A program made the translations under genes and the position numbers. This document shows, in pieces, positions 1 to 9,527 of a DNA stretch of 64,000 bases (position 1 is the stretch's first letter; each line of letters starts with the position of its first letter). Location: NCBI RefSeq assembly GCF_014205215.1, contig NZ_JACHNC010000001.1, positions 625,001 to 689,000 on the forward strand. Reading direction: 5' to 3'. The DNA comes from Actinoplanes lobatus. Its GTDB lineage: Bacteria; Actinomycetota; Actinomycetes; Mycobacteriales; Micromonosporaceae. The notes below the pieces were generated by a model. It worked only from the letters and a program-made list of their open reading frames with translations. It had not been told where the DNA came from and searched no databases.

Positions 1-3000
1 CGCAGGCCGTCCACCCGCCAGGACCGCAGCACAGACCACGTCCGCTGCTGGTCGTCGAAGCCGATGTCCACTGCCAGCCCGGCGGTGTGCAGGACCGTGC
101 CGTCGGCGGAGAAGGCGATCGCGTACGCCGTCTGGTCACCCAGATCGACCACGCCCCGGTCCCGGCGCTGTCCGAGGTCGTACAGATGCACCGCACCGAA
201 CTTGGCGTCGACCGGATCGGCGAGGGAGGCGCCCACCGCGACCGCCAGAAGGTTGCCGTCCGCGGTGACGGCCGCGTCCTTGGGCTCCCGGCTCAGCGGC
301 ACGATCCGCTCCCGTTTCCCGGTGTCGTCCCACAGTTCCAGGCCCCAGCTCGTACCGGTGGTGGTGGCCACCGCGAGCACGCCGCCGGCCCCGTAGACGA
401 CGCCGCGCGGCTCGCCACCGGTCTCGAACTCGGTGATCAGCTCGCGGGTGGCGGTGTCCCAGACGCGGACCTCGCCGGTGTCGCTGCCGGCCGCGAGCCG
501 GGCGCCGTCCGGGGAGAACGCCAGGTCGAGGACGCCGCCGTCGGTGTTCAGCCAGCTCGACTGGCGGCGGAACACGACCGTCGGCGCGTCCCGGCCGGTG
601 ACCACCGCGATCTGGCCGTTCGCCGAGGTCGCGGCCCCGCCGAAGGCGCCGATGCCGGTGTCCAGCTCGCCGGTCCCGTCGCCGGTCAGCGAGTACAGGC
701 TCGCGGTACGCCGCAGGCCGGTGCTGATCACCGTGCCGTCCGGGGTCACGGTGACCCGGCCGGGCCCGGGGGTCATGCCGGCCTCGGCGGTGAGGTCGCG
801 CAGCCGTTTCCCGGACGGCACCGCCCACTGGATCACGTCGCCCTGCTCGCTGGTGGTCACCAACGTGCCGTCGGGGGCGAAGGCCACGTAGGCGAGGCCG
901 CCGGTCAGCGTGGTCATCAGCCGGCCGTCGGACACCCGCCGGATCTCGGTCTTCCGGTCGACGTCGGTCTCCGCCAGGTACCGGCCGTCCGGGCTCACCG
1001 CCAGGTCGTTGCCGGTGACCGGGCCGGCCGGGAGAGTGCCGGTGGCCGTGCCGCTCTCCGCGTCCCACCGGCCCAGCGAGAACTGGCCGTCGACGACCTC
1101 GCGGCGGCTCGCCAGCACGGTGCCGGTGCCGGGCAGCCAGGCCACCGGCCCCCAGCCGTCGAGCTCGTGCGCCAGCCGGCCGGTGGCCGCCTCCCAGATC
1201 CGCAGACCATCCCACTGGAACGAGCCGCCGGCCAGGAACCGGCCGTCCGGGGAGAACGCCAGCCCGGCCACCGCGACCGCTTTCGGGAAGCCCAGCGGCT
1301 CCCCGACCGGGGACAGGGTGGCGGTGTCCCAGAGCTGGGCCGTGCCGCGCGTGTCACCGACCGCGATCCGGGAACCGTCCGGGCTGACCGCCACCACGCT
1401 GCCGCCCGGCCCGCTGCCCAGCCGCCCCCGGAACCGGACCATCTGGGTGGACAGCAGCGCGCTCCGGGCCTCCGTGGTGGGCGCCTCCCGCCAGGCGTCG
1501 AGGGCCCTGCCCACGGCCTGGGTCTCGTCCTGTTCCAGGGCCCGCAGCGCTTCCAGCGCGTACTGCCGGGAGCGGGACTCCCGGCCGCTGGCCTCGGCCT
1601 CCTCCCGCTGGTCCAGCACCACGAGGCCGCCGCCGACCGCGAGCAGCAGGGCCGCCGCCAGCCCGGCCGCGAGCCGCCGCAGCCGACGGGTGACCTTCCG
1701 CTGTTCCGCCTGCTCCCGGTCGGCGGCGGCGCCACCGGCCGCGAGGTACTCCCCCACCACCGGGGGCACGCCGTCGCCGGCCGGCACCCGCTCCCGGGCG
1801 GCGAGCAGGCGGGAGCCGCGGGGCAGCAGGTCCGGGTCGCGGCCGGAGCGTTCCCAGTCCCGGGCGGCCTCGGTGACCGACCGGCGCAGCAGCAGGTCCT
1901 CGCGGGCCTCGTCGACCCAGCCGGCCAGCCGCGGCCAGCTGGTCAGCAGCGCCTCGTGGCTGATCTCCACGGTGTCCGCGCCGACCGTGACGAGGCGGGC
2001 CCTGACCAGGCGGCGCAGCACCCGGGAGTCGCTGGCCGCCCGCTCGCCGCGCCGGCGCACCGCGGCGCCGTCACCGGTGACAGTGACCAGGGCGAGCAGG
2101 GCGTCGCGCAGCCGGTCCCGCTCGTCCGGCGGCAGGTCCAGGTAGATCCGCTCGGCGGTCTCGGCGATCGCGTGCCGGATCCCGCCGGTGGCCCGGTACG
2201 CCGCCACGGTCAGCCGGATCCCCTCCCGCCGGTCCCAGGTGGCCCGCAGGGCGTGCGCCAGCAGCGGCAGCGCGCCCGGCTCGTAACCGTCCCGCCCCTC
2301 CGCGCCCAGGTCGTGCAGCAACAGGTCGGGCAGGCCCGGCTCGACGGTGAGGCCGGCGTGCTCGGCCGGTTCCACCACGGCCCGGCGGACCGCGTCGCTG
2401 TCCAGCGGCCCGAGCACCAGGTGGCCGGCGGCCAGCACCTTCGCCAGCGGCGGCAGCGCCGCGCAGGCCGGGTAGAAGTCGGACCGGACGGCGATCACCA
2501 CGAGCGCCGGGGCCGCGCTGGTCAGCGCGGTCGCGTAGGCCAGACGCTCGACCGGGTCGGGGCACTGGGTGAACAGCTCCTCGAACTGGTCCACCACGAT
2601 CACCGGGCGGTGCCCGGCGGCGGCCGCCTTCGCCGCCAGCTCACCGAGGCGGGCCGGTTCCGCGCGGACCTGCCGGAGCAGCTCGCCGGCGGCGTCCGAG
2701 GCGGTCTCCGGCTCACGCCCGTCGTCCGGGACGGTCAGCCGGTGCAGACGGGCCACGAGATCGTCGAGTGGGCGTACCCCCGGGTTGGTCAGAACCCACC
2801 GCCAGGCCGCCGCTTCCGCGCCCAGCGCGCCCCCGCCGAGAGCCGGGAGCAGACCGGCGCGCAGCAGCGACGACTTGCCGACGCCGGACACCCCGGTGAC
2901 GACCAGCGGACGCCCGCCCACCGCCTGCTCGGCGAGGCGGCTCAGCAGCTGCGCGACGGTCTGCTCCCGGCCGCGGAAACGGGGCGCGTCCTCCGGCTGG

Positions 3001-3743
3001 AAACTGACCAGCCCGGGGTACGGCGGGACCGCGCCCCCCGGCACGTCGGCCGGCACGTCGTCGCCGTCGGGCAGCTGTTCCCGGGTGACCGCGACCAGCC
3101 GGCGGCGCACCTCGTCGAGCTGCCGGGTGAGCACGACGGTCTGGTTCGCGAACTCCTGCCGCAGACCGTCGACGCTCTGCCGCACCTCGGCGATCATCCA
3201 GCCCAGCTCGCCGACGCCGAGCCCGAGCTCCCGGAACGCGGCCTCCAGCAGGTGCCGCAGCTCGTCGTCGGTGACCGCGGCCTCGGCGATCGCCGCGCCG
3301 ACCGCGTCCACCGCGCGCAGCACCCGGGAGACCTCCTCGTGCAGCGCCGTGCCGCGCTCGTCAGCGGCGGCGAGCAGCGGGAGCAGGTCGGCCGCGATCG
3401 CGTCCCGCCACTGCTCCTGGCTCCAGCCGCCGGCCTCCGGCTCGGTGTCGCGCAGGCGCTTCGCGGCGCCGGCCATCGCCTCGGCCAGGAAGTTGCTGCC
3501 CAGCCCGCCGATCTGGTCGAGCGCGGCGGCGTACGCCCCGGTGGCGCCCAGGTGCGCCCCGGCCACCGGAGCCACCGTCGAGGCGGTCAGAAAGGCGAGG
3601 ATCGCGTACGGGCTGGCGGCGCGCAGCCGGGCCCGGGTGCGACGGCCGGCGTCCCGGACCCAGGCGCGCACCCCGGCGCGGGCGCGTTCGGCCGCGGGTC
3701 CCCCGGTGGGTTCGGGCTCGGTCACGGAAACCTCCGTGGACAT
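1..3743 (-). CDS. STAND-type ATPase with WD40 repeats (partial, 3' end outside window)
   Basis: The gene reads leftward from ATG 3743 and runs off the window, so about 1,247 residues are visible and the C-terminus is missing. Order of parts: a non-catalytic N-terminus with a hydrophobic stretch near residues 46-65; an nSTAND1-type NTPase with Walker A GVSGVGKSSLL near residue 285 and Walker B VIVVDQFEELF; a winged-helix-like region; a transmembrane helix near residues 687-707 (LAAGLAAALLLAVGGGLVVL); then WD40 blades marked by AVSPDGSRIAVGD-type and LWDTAT-type motifs. Family knowledge: such proteins are sensor/switch ATPases, often membrane anchored, with the propeller as ligand sensor. The trigger and output are unknown. 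No partner gene lies beside it on the same strand. Confidence 0.9.
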   Translation of the reverse strand, partial: MSTEVSVTEPEPTGGPAAERARAGVRAWVRDAGRRTRARLRAASPYAILAFLTASTVAPVAGAHLGATGAYAAALDQIGGLGSNFLAEAMAGAAKRLRDTEPEAGGWSQEQWRDAIAADLLPLLAAADERGTALHEEVSRVLRAVDAVGAAIAEAAVTDDELRHLLEAAFRELGLGVGELGWMIAEVRQSVDGLRQEFANQTVVLTRQLDEVRRRLVAVTREQLPDGDDVPADVPGGAVPPYPGLVSFQPEDAPRFRGREQTVAQLLSRLAEQAVGGRPLVVTGVSGVGKSSLLRAGLLPALGGGALGAEAAAWRWVLTNPGVRPLDDLVARLHRLTVPDDGREPETASDAAGELLRQVRAEPARLGELAAKAAAAGHRPVIVVDQFEELFTQCPDPVERLAYATALTSAAPALVVIAVRSDFYPACAALPPLAKVLAAGHLVLGPLDSDAVRRAVVEPAEHAGLTVEPGLPDLLLHDLGAEGRDGYEPGALPLLAHALRATWDRREGIRLTVAAYRATGGIRHAIAETAERIYLDLPPDERDRLRDALLALVTVTGDGAAVRRRGERAASDSRVLRRLVRARLVTVGADTVEISHEALLTSWPRLAGWVDEAREDLLLRRSVTEAARDWERSGRDPDLLPRGSRLLAARERVPAGDGVPPVVGEYLAAGGAAADREQAEQRKVTRRLRRLAAGLAAALLLAVGGGLVVLDQREEAEASGRESRSRQYALEALRALEQDETQAVGRALDAWREAPTTEARSALLSTQMVRFRGRLGSGPGGSVVAVSPDGSRIAVGDTRGTAQLWDTATLSPVGEPLGFPKAVAVAGLAFSPDGRFLAGGSFQWDGLRIWEAATGRLAHELDGWGPVAWLPGTGTVLASRREVVDGQFSLGRWDAESGTATGTLPAGPVTGNDLAVSPDGRYLAETDVDRKTEIRRVSDGRLMTTLTGGLAYVAFAPDGTLVTTSEQGDVIQWAVPSGKRLRDLTAEAGMTPGPGRVTVTPDGTVISTGLRRTASLYSLTGDGTGELDTGIGAFGGAATSANGQIAVVTGRDAPTVVFRRQSSWLNTDGGVLDLAFSPDGARLAAGSDTGEVRVWDTATRELITEFETGGEPRGVVYGAGGVLAVATTTGTSWGLELWDDTGKRERIVPLSREPKDAAVTADGNLLAVAVGASLADPVDAKFGAVHLYDLGQRRDRGVVDLGDQTAYAIAFSADGTVLHTAGLAVDIGFDDQQRTWSVLRSWRVDGL

Positions 3744-3855
3744 CGACGCTTTTCGCAGTCCCATGATGGCACCGGCGGGCCAGCGGGCAACCCTGCCCGT
3801 ACGGGCGGGACCTTCGGCCGGTCACCGGATCGCCCCGGCGTGGCCCAATGGAGGC

Positions 3856-4020
3856 ATGACCACCACGACCCAGGCACCTGAGCAGCCCGCCCGGATCTAC
3901 CCGACCCCGACCGGGGAGCCCTGCCCGTATCTGGTGCGGGCCGACGGGACCGTAATGGGTGACGGCGCCTGCCGGGGTTGTGGCTCCTGCCTGCTGGGGG
4001 CGCACTGGGCCGACAAGTGA
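3856..4020 (+). CDS. 54-residue Cys-rich small protein, unknown function
   Basis: This short frame starts at ATG 3856 and has four cysteines: one at CPYLV near residue 23, then CRGCGSC near residues 39-45. It lies between the divergent STAND gene and the glycosyltransferase. A GGAGG lies one base before the ATG, which is too close for an ideal ribosome site, so the start is uncertain. The CxxCxxC-like cluster could bind zinc or iron, but no family is recognised. Small conserved Cys-rich proteins of this size are common in actinomycetes; this is inference from composition and codon-position bias only. Confidence 0.5.
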   Translation: MTTTTQAPEQPARIYPTPTGEPCPYLVRADGTVMGDGACRGCGSCLLGAHWADK

Positions 4021-4059
4021 CGATGGCGGAAGGTTGCCCGGTCCCCGTACGGTGGGGCC

Positions 4060-5571
4060 GTGGTCGATGCTCTCAGTGACACTGCGATTACCCAACGCAT
4101 GGAGGTCGGTCGCAGGCCGATCGCGTGGTGGCCGGTCGGCCTGATCGCGGCGAGCGCCGCGCTGCTGCTGCTCTACACCGCCGACGGGTACGGCTACCAC
4201 CGGGACGAGCTCTGCTTCCGCATGCTCGGCGAGCATCCACAGTGGGGCTACACCGACCAGCCGCCGTTCACGCCGATGCTGGTCCGGTTCGGGATCGAGC
4301 TGTTCGGCGACGACCTGTGGTCGATCCGGGTGCTCCCGGCCGTACTGCTCGGGCTCACCGCCGTCGTGGCCGCCGGGATCGCCCGGGAGGCCGGCGGCGG
4401 CCCGATCGCCCAGTCGCTCGCCGCCACCGGGATCCTCGGCACCTTCCCGCTCACCGCCGCACACGTCGCCTCGACCGCGGCCACCGACCTGCTGGTCTGG
4501 CTCGGCGTGCTGCTCCTCGTGGTGCGCGCCCTGCTCTGGGAACGGCCACGGGCCTGGCTCGGCGCGGGTGTGGTGGCCGGGCTCGGGCTCTACAACAAGC
4601 ACCTGGTGATCCTGCTGCTGCTCTGCCTGGGCGCCGGGCTGCTGATCGCCGGGCCGCGGTCGGTGCTGCGCTCCCGGCATCTGTGGGGCGGCGTCGCGCT
4701 GGCCGTCCTGGTCGGCCTGCCGAACCTGATCTACCAGGTGCTCAACGGGTTCCCGCAGGCCGAGATGGCGGCCGCGATCGCCGAGAACAAGGGGACCGAG
4801 TCGCGGATCCTGCTGCTGCCGATGCAGATCGTCCTGCTCACCCTTCCTCCGGTGTGGATCGCCGGGATCGTCACGCTGTTCCGTGATCCCCGGCTGCGGC
4901 GCCTGCGGTCCATCGCCGTCGCCTATCCGCTGATGCTCGTTCTGGTGCTGGTCACCGCCGGGCAGCCGTACTATCCGCTCGGCCTGCTCCTCGGCCTGTT
5001 CGCGCTGGGCGCCGTGCCGACCGAGCGGTGGGTGATCGGGCGGGGCGGGCGGCAGGCGCTGCTCGCCGGCGGGGTGATCGTCTCCTCGGTGGCCGGCGTG
5101 ACGATGTCGCTGCCGGTGATCCCCGCGAAGGACGTGGCCGGCTCGTTCCCGGCCGCCGCCAACTCGACCATCCCCGACCAGATCGGCTGGCGGCAGTACG
5201 TGTGGCAGGTCGCCGCCGTGCACGCCGACCTGGATCCGGTGGAGCAGCGCAAGACGGTGCTGTTCACCGGCAACTACGGCGAGGCCGGGGCGCTCGACCG
5301 GTTCGGGCCGTCACTGGGGCTGCCCGAGGTCTACAGCGGGCACAACGCGCTGTACGAGTTCGGCCCGCCGCCGGAGTCGAAGACGATCATCCTGGCCGTG
5401 CTGCAGGCCCCGCCGGAGCGGGCGAACGAGCTGATCGGCGGCTGCGTGCCCAAGGCCACCCTGAGCAACACGCTCGGCGTGGAGAACGAGGAGGTCGGCG
5501 CCCGCGTCTACCTCTGCCGCCGCAACGAGCCGTGGTCGACGGTCTGGCCCCGCCTCCAGCACTACGACTGA
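4060..5571 (+). CDS. Glycosyltransferase family 39-type membrane protein
   Basis: A 503-residue polytopic membrane protein resembling the dolichyl-phosphate-mannose/ArnT superfamily. After the first membrane segment (about residues 22-40) comes the family's extracytoplasmic loop motif YGYHRDEL, followed by GYTDQPPF, and then roughly ten further hydrophobic segments. Such enzymes move a sugar from a polyprenyl-phosphate carrier to an acceptor outside the membrane; the acceptor here is unknown. The GTG start at 4060 is preceded by GGTGGGG; ATG 4099 is an alternative. The stop abuts the stop of the convergent phosphopantetheinyl transferase with no gap. Confidence 0.82.
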   Translation: MVDALSDTAITQRMEVGRRPIAWWPVGLIAASAALLLLYTADGYGYHRDELCFRMLGEHPQWGYTDQPPFTPMLVRFGIELFGDDLWSIRVLPAVLLGLTAVVAAGIAREAGGGPIAQSLAATGILGTFPLTAAHVASTAATDLLVWLGVLLLVVRALLWERPRAWLGAGVVAGLGLYNKHLVILLLLCLGAGLLIAGPRSVLRSRHLWGGVALAVLVGLPNLIYQVLNGFPQAEMAAAIAENKGTESRILLLPMQIVLLTLPPVWIAGIVTLFRDPRLRRLRSIAVAYPLMLVLVLVTAGQPYYPLGLLLGLFALGAVPTERWVIGRGGRQALLAGGVIVSSVAGVTMSLPVIPAKDVAGSFPAAANSTIPDQIGWRQYVWQVAAVHADLDPVEQRKTVLFTGNYGEAGALDRFGPSLGLPEVYSGHNALYEFGPPPESKTIILAVLQAPPERANELIGGCVPKATLSNTLGVENEEVGARVYLCRRNEPWSTVWPRLQHYD

Positions 5572-6213
5572 TCAGGGGTGGGCGACGGTCACCGCGGTCA
5601 CGACCAGCCCGTTCCCGATCAGGTAGCGGCCGCGCAGGGCCGGGAACGGCGCGTCCACCAGCAGCCGGGCCGTGAAGGCGCCCCCGGCCGGGTCGACGGT
5701 CAGGGCCGCCTCCTCGAAGCCGAGCCACCGCCCGGTCAGCGGGAACCACGCCTTGTAGACCGACTCCTTGGCGCTGAACAGCAGCCGGTCCCAGTGCACC
5801 GACGGGTCCTTTCCGGACAGTTCGGCGAGGTGCTCGACGTCGCCGGGGGCGGTGACCGCGCCGATCACCCGGGGCGGCAGCGGGGCGTGCGGCTCGGCGT
5901 CGACGCCGATGCCCGCCAGGTCGCCGGACCGGGCCACGGCCGCGCCACGGAACCCGGCGCAGTGGGTGAGGCTGCCGACCACATCGGACGGCCAGAGCGG
6001 TTCCCGGCGGGGGCCGCTGCGGATCGGGACGGCCGGCACGCCGATGCCCGCCAGCGCCTCGCGGGCGCAGCGGCGGGTGGTGACGAACTCGCGGCGGCGG
6101 CCGGCGACCGCCGTGGCGATCATGTCCTCCTCGCCCGTGAAGCACGGCTCGTCCTCGCGGTCGGTGTACGCCACGGCGGTGACCACCGGCGGGGGGAGGA
6201 GGATGTCCAGCAC
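5572..6213 (-). CDS. 4'-phosphopantetheinyl transferase (Sfp/EntD type)
   Basis: About 213 residues. It transfers the phosphopantetheine arm of CoA to the serine of carrier proteins. The family motifs are visible: GVDAEP (metal and CoA binding), and FSAKESVYKAW with the Glu and Lys of the KES signature. An Arg-rich stretch and SLTHCAGF before the first motif fit the EntD-like branch. GTG 6213 puts the N-terminus (VLDILLPPP) where the family normally starts; ATG 6243, with GAGG upstream, is a possible longer start. It is a candidate activator for the acyl carrier protein gene at 52059 in this window, but the distance makes any specific pairing speculative. Confidence 0.88.
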   Translation of the reverse strand: MLDILLPPPVVTAVAYTDREDEPCFTGEEDMIATAVAGRRREFVTTRRCAREALAGIGVPAVPIRSGPRREPLWPSDVVGSLTHCAGFRGAAVARSGDLAGIGVDAEPHAPLPPRVIGAVTAPGDVEHLAELSGKDPSVHWDRLLFSAKESVYKAWFPLTGRWLGFEEAALTVDPAGGAFTARLLVDAPFPALRGRYLIGNGLVVTAVTVAHP

Positions 6214-6343
6214 GACCGGGAGTGTGCCACCCCCGGTCGCCATCCGCCTCATCGGTGATATCTGGCATAGATCAACGAATCGGGCCATTCGGGAGTTACC
6301 AGGAAGGGCGGCATCCGAAACCTTCGGCGGGCACAATGGCGGC

Positions 6344-8782
6344 ATGGATCTTCGACAGGGCATCGGTCCGCGCCGACCGGGCAAGACCGCCGATGAGTTC
6401 CAGCAGGACCTGTTGAGCAACCTCTTCTACCGGCGTGGCACGACGGTCGAGTCGGCGAGCGCACGCGACGCGTACGAGACGCTCTCCCTCACCGTGCGGG
6501 ACCGGCTCGCCGAACGGCGGTCCCGGACCGCGGCCGCGCACTTCGCCACCAACCCCAGATGGGTCTACTACCTCTCCGCGGAGTACCTTCTCGGCGCCCA
6601 GCTGGAGCAGAACCTGCTCTACTCCGACACCGGCGACCTGGCCGCCGAGGCGGTCAAGACCCTCGGCTTCAGCCTGGAGGAGCTGGAGGACCTGGACATC
6701 GAACCGGGCCTCGGCAACGGCGGCCTGGGCCGTCTCGCCGCCTGCCTGGTCGACTCGATGGCCACCCGGGACATCCCGGCGGTCGGCTACGGCATCCGCT
6801 ACGACTTCGGCATCTTCCACCAGATCATCACCGAGGAGGGGCAGACCGAGCGCCCCGACGACTGGGCCTTCCACGGCAACCCGTGGGAGTTCCCGGCCCC
6901 CGACGACCGGCAGACCGTCGGCTTCTACGGGCACACCGAGCCGATCCCCGGCGAGCGGACCCGCAAGCGCTGGGTGCCCGGGGAGATCGTGCTCGGCGAG
7001 CCCAGCCACATGCTGGTCCCCGGCTACGGCACCGAGACGGTCAACATCGTCCGGCTGTGGCGGGCCCGGGGCAGTGAGGCGTCCTTCGACCTGAGCCGCT
7101 TCTCCGCCGGCCAGTACGCCGAGGCCGTCCAGGAGGCGGTGCGCGCCGAGAACATCAGCAAGGTCCTCTACCCCGACGACAGCACCGAGCTGGGCCGCGA
7201 GCTGCGGCTCAAGCAGCAGTACTTCCTGGTCTCCTGCTCACTGCGGGACATCATCCGGCGGTTCCGGCTGCGCAACGAGGGCTGGGCCGAGTTCGCCGAC
7301 AAGACCGTCATCCAGCTCAACGACACCCACCCGACGATCGCCATCGCCGAGCTGATGCGGCTGCTCGTCGACGAGTACGAGGTGGAGTGGGAGGAGGCCT
7401 GGTCGATCACCCGGCGGACGTTCGCGTACACCTGCCACACCCTGCTGCCGGAGGCGCTGGAGACGTGGCCGGTGCACATGTTCGAGCGGCTGCTCCCCCG
7501 GCACCTGGAGATCATCTACCTGATCAACATGCTGTTCCTACGGGAGGTCGAGGCCCGGTTCCCGGGTGACCACGACCGGGTGCGCCGCATGTCGATCATC
7601 GGCGAGGAGCCGGAGCGCCGGGTCCGGATGGCACACCTCGCGGTGGTCGGCACCGAGGCCGTCAACGGCGTCGCCGAACTGCACTCCAAGCTGCTGCGCG
7701 AGACCGTGCTCAACGACTTCGCCGAGCTGTGGCCGGCCAAGTTCCAGAACGTCACGAACGGCGTCTCACCCCGCCGGTTCGTCAGGATCGCCAACCCGCG
7801 GCTCTCCGACCTGATCACCGAAGGGCTCGGCGGCAACGACTGGCTCGGCGACCTGGAACGGCTCGCCGGGCTGGAGGCGCTCGCCGGCGACGCGTCGTTC
7901 CTGGAGCGCTGGCGGGCGATCAAGCGGGCCAACAAGGTCGACCTGGCGGTCGGCGACCCGGACTCGCTCACCGACGTGATGATCAAGCGGTTCCACGAGT
8001 ACAAGCGGCAGCAGCTCAAACTGCTGCACGTGATCGCCATGTACCACCGGATCCGCGCCGATCCCGGCGCCGACTGGGTGCCACGTACCGTGCTGTTCGC
8101 CGGGAAGGCGGCGCCCGCCTACCACGCGGCCAAGGAGATCATCCGGCTGATCGCCACGATCGCGGCCCGGATCGCCGCGGACCCGGTCGTCTCCCCGTAC
8201 CTCAAGGTGGTGTTCCCGGAGAACTACAACGTCACCCTGGCCGAGCGCATCATCCCCGCCGCCGACCTGAGCGAGCAGATCTCGCTGGCCGGCAAGGAGG
8301 CGTCCGGCACCGGCAACATGAAACTGGCCCTCAACGGCGCGGTCACCATCGGCACGCTGGACGGCGCCAACATCGAGATCCGGGCGCGGGTCGGCGCGGA
8401 GAACTTCTTCCTCTTCGGCATGGACGCGTACCAGGCCGCCAACGCCCACCAGCAGGGGTACAGCCCGTGGGCCTACTACGAGGGCGACGGCGAGCTGCGG
8501 GCCGCCCTCGACACCCTGCGCGCCGGCACGTTCGGCGAGGCGGGCCAGCGGGTCGCCGGCTCCCTGCTGGGCCGCGACGAGTACCTCACGCTCGCCGACT
8601 TCCGCTCCTACGTGGAAAGTCAGGACGAGGTCGACCAGGCCTGGCGCGACCCGCAGCGGTGGGCGCGCATGTCGGTCCTCAACACGGCACACAGCGGCTT
8701 CTTCAGCTCCGACCGCACGGTCTCCGACTACGCGGCCCGCATCTGGCGGGTCACCCCGGTCCCGGTCCCGAAGGAAGGCTGA
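6344..8782 (+). CDS. glgP: Glycogen/maltodextrin phosphorylase (GT35)
   Basis: 812 residues, the usual length for a bacterial alpha-glucan phosphorylase. It releases glucose-1-phosphate from the non-reducing ends of glycogen or maltodextrin using pyridoxal phosphate. The PLP-lysine region reads EASGTGNMKLALNG; active-site blocks EPGLGNGGLGRLAACL, QLNDTHPTIAI and FPENYNV are intact. ATG 6344 fits the family start (MDLRQ). Transcribed alone; the next gene on the same strand is more than 240 bases away. Confidence 0.95.
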   Translation: MDLRQGIGPRRPGKTADEFQQDLLSNLFYRRGTTVESASARDAYETLSLTVRDRLAERRSRTAAAHFATNPRWVYYLSAEYLLGAQLEQNLLYSDTGDLAAEAVKTLGFSLEELEDLDIEPGLGNGGLGRLAACLVDSMATRDIPAVGYGIRYDFGIFHQIITEEGQTERPDDWAFHGNPWEFPAPDDRQTVGFYGHTEPIPGERTRKRWVPGEIVLGEPSHMLVPGYGTETVNIVRLWRARGSEASFDLSRFSAGQYAEAVQEAVRAENISKVLYPDDSTELGRELRLKQQYFLVSCSLRDIIRRFRLRNEGWAEFADKTVIQLNDTHPTIAIAELMRLLVDEYEVEWEEAWSITRRTFAYTCHTLLPEALETWPVHMFERLLPRHLEIIYLINMLFLREVEARFPGDHDRVRRMSIIGEEPERRVRMAHLAVVGTEAVNGVAELHSKLLRETVLNDFAELWPAKFQNVTNGVSPRRFVRIANPRLSDLITEGLGGNDWLGDLERLAGLEALAGDASFLERWRAIKRANKVDLAVGDPDSLTDVMIKRFHEYKRQQLKLLHVIAMYHRIRADPGADWVPRTVLFAGKAAPAYHAAKEIIRLIATIAARIAADPVVSPYLKVVFPENYNVTLAERIIPAADLSEQISLAGKEASGTGNMKLALNGAVTIGTLDGANIEIRARVGAENFFLFGMDAYQAANAHQQGYSPWAYYEGDGELRAALDTLRAGTFGEAGQRVAGSLLGRDEYLTLADFRSYVESQDEVDQAWRDPQRWARMSVLNTAHSGFFSSDRTVSDYAARIWRVTPVPVPKEG

Positions 8783-8794
8783 GAAACGGCACCC

Positions 8795-8924
8795 GTACGT
8801 CCATGCCGAAGGCCGTGCCGATCCGGGCGACCGGCCCGCCGATCCGGCCGTCCAGGGGCGTCCAGTCGGCCAGGCCGAGGGCGGCGTCCTGGAGGTCGTC
8901 GAGCACAGCGCAGCGCGGCATCAT
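8795..8924 (-). pseudogene. D-2-hydroxyacid dehydrogenase relic with internal deletion
   Basis: Reading leftward from ATG 8924, the frame gives PRCAVLDDLQDAALGLADW, which matches the N-terminus of D-isomer-specific 2-hydroxyacid dehydrogenases. It passes within a few codons to GPVARIGTAFGMDV, which in that family lies just after the Rossmann glycine motif, well over 100 residues further on. The rest of the protein is absent and the frame then runs into the end of glgP. I read this as a gene reduced to two short pieces by an internal deletion and loss of its 3' part. Confidence 0.7.
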
Positions 8925-9026
8925 CGGTGGATGATATTCGCGTCTCACCGGCCGAACTGTTCTTGCCGGTAACCTGCCACGATCTCTAACGTCGTCGGGT
9001 CCGGTCCGAACAGGGGGTGCCCACCA

Positions 9027-9527
9027 GTGCGCGACGACGCGTTCCGCGCGTATTTCGAGCGGCATCACGCCTCGCTGTCGCGTCTGGCGTACCTGATGAC
9101 CGGCGAGTCCCAGGTGGCCGACGATCTGGCCGCCGACGCGCTGACCGAGGTGTGGCGGCACTGGGACCGGGTGAACGCGGCCGACGACCCGGTGGCGTAC
9201 GGCCACGGCATCGTGATGAACCTGTCCCGCCAGTGGGTGCGCCGGCGCGGCCGGGAACGCCTGCTGTCGTTCGGGTCACTGCGCCACGGCCGGGACACCG
9301 ACGTGCCGGCCGTCGTCGACGTGCGGGGAGCGCTGCGCCTGCTGCCCCACCGGCGGCGGGCCTGCGTGGTCCTGCGGTACGCCTTCGACCTGCCGGAACG
9401 CGAGGTGGCCGCGATCCTCGACATCTCCGTCGGCGCCGTGAAGAGCGCGACCTCCCGGGGCGCGCGACAACTTGCCGAGCTATTGGGCGACCATTTCCGC
9501 ATCGACGGCTGGGAGGCGGCGCGATGA
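9027..9527 (+). CDS. SigE-family ECF RNA polymerase sigma factor
   Basis: 166 residues from GTG 9027. Region 2 (FERHHASLSRLAYLMTGES, then DLAADALTEVWRHWDRV) and region 4 (LLPHRRRACVVLRYAFDLP, then a helix-turn-helix around EVAAILDISVGAVKSATSRG) are both complete. This matches the short Streptomyces/Actinoplanes SigE-type ECF group, which usually has a membrane partner encoded directly downstream. Its stop overlaps the start of the next gene by ATGA, so the pair is translationally coupled. Targets are unknown. Confidence 0.92.
   Translation: MRDDAFRAYFERHHASLSRLAYLMTGESQVADDLAADALTEVWRHWDRVNAADDPVAYGHGIVMNLSRQWVRRRGRERLLSFGSLRHGRDTDVPAVVDVRGALRLLPHRRRACVVLRYAFDLPEREVAAILDISVGAVKSATSRGARQLAELLGDHFRIDGWEAAR

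Noticed and set aside
87..3881. Open frame of 1,264 codons on the plus strand opposite the STAND gene
   Set aside because: High GC keeps the antisense frame open; its translation is Arg/Gly/Ala/Pro-rich without any domain, while the minus strand has clear ATPase and WD40 motifs.
5572..6213. Phosphopantetheinyl transferase as part of the PKS cluster
   Set aside because: It is 46 kb from the PKS operon, so a dedicated link cannot be claimed from position.
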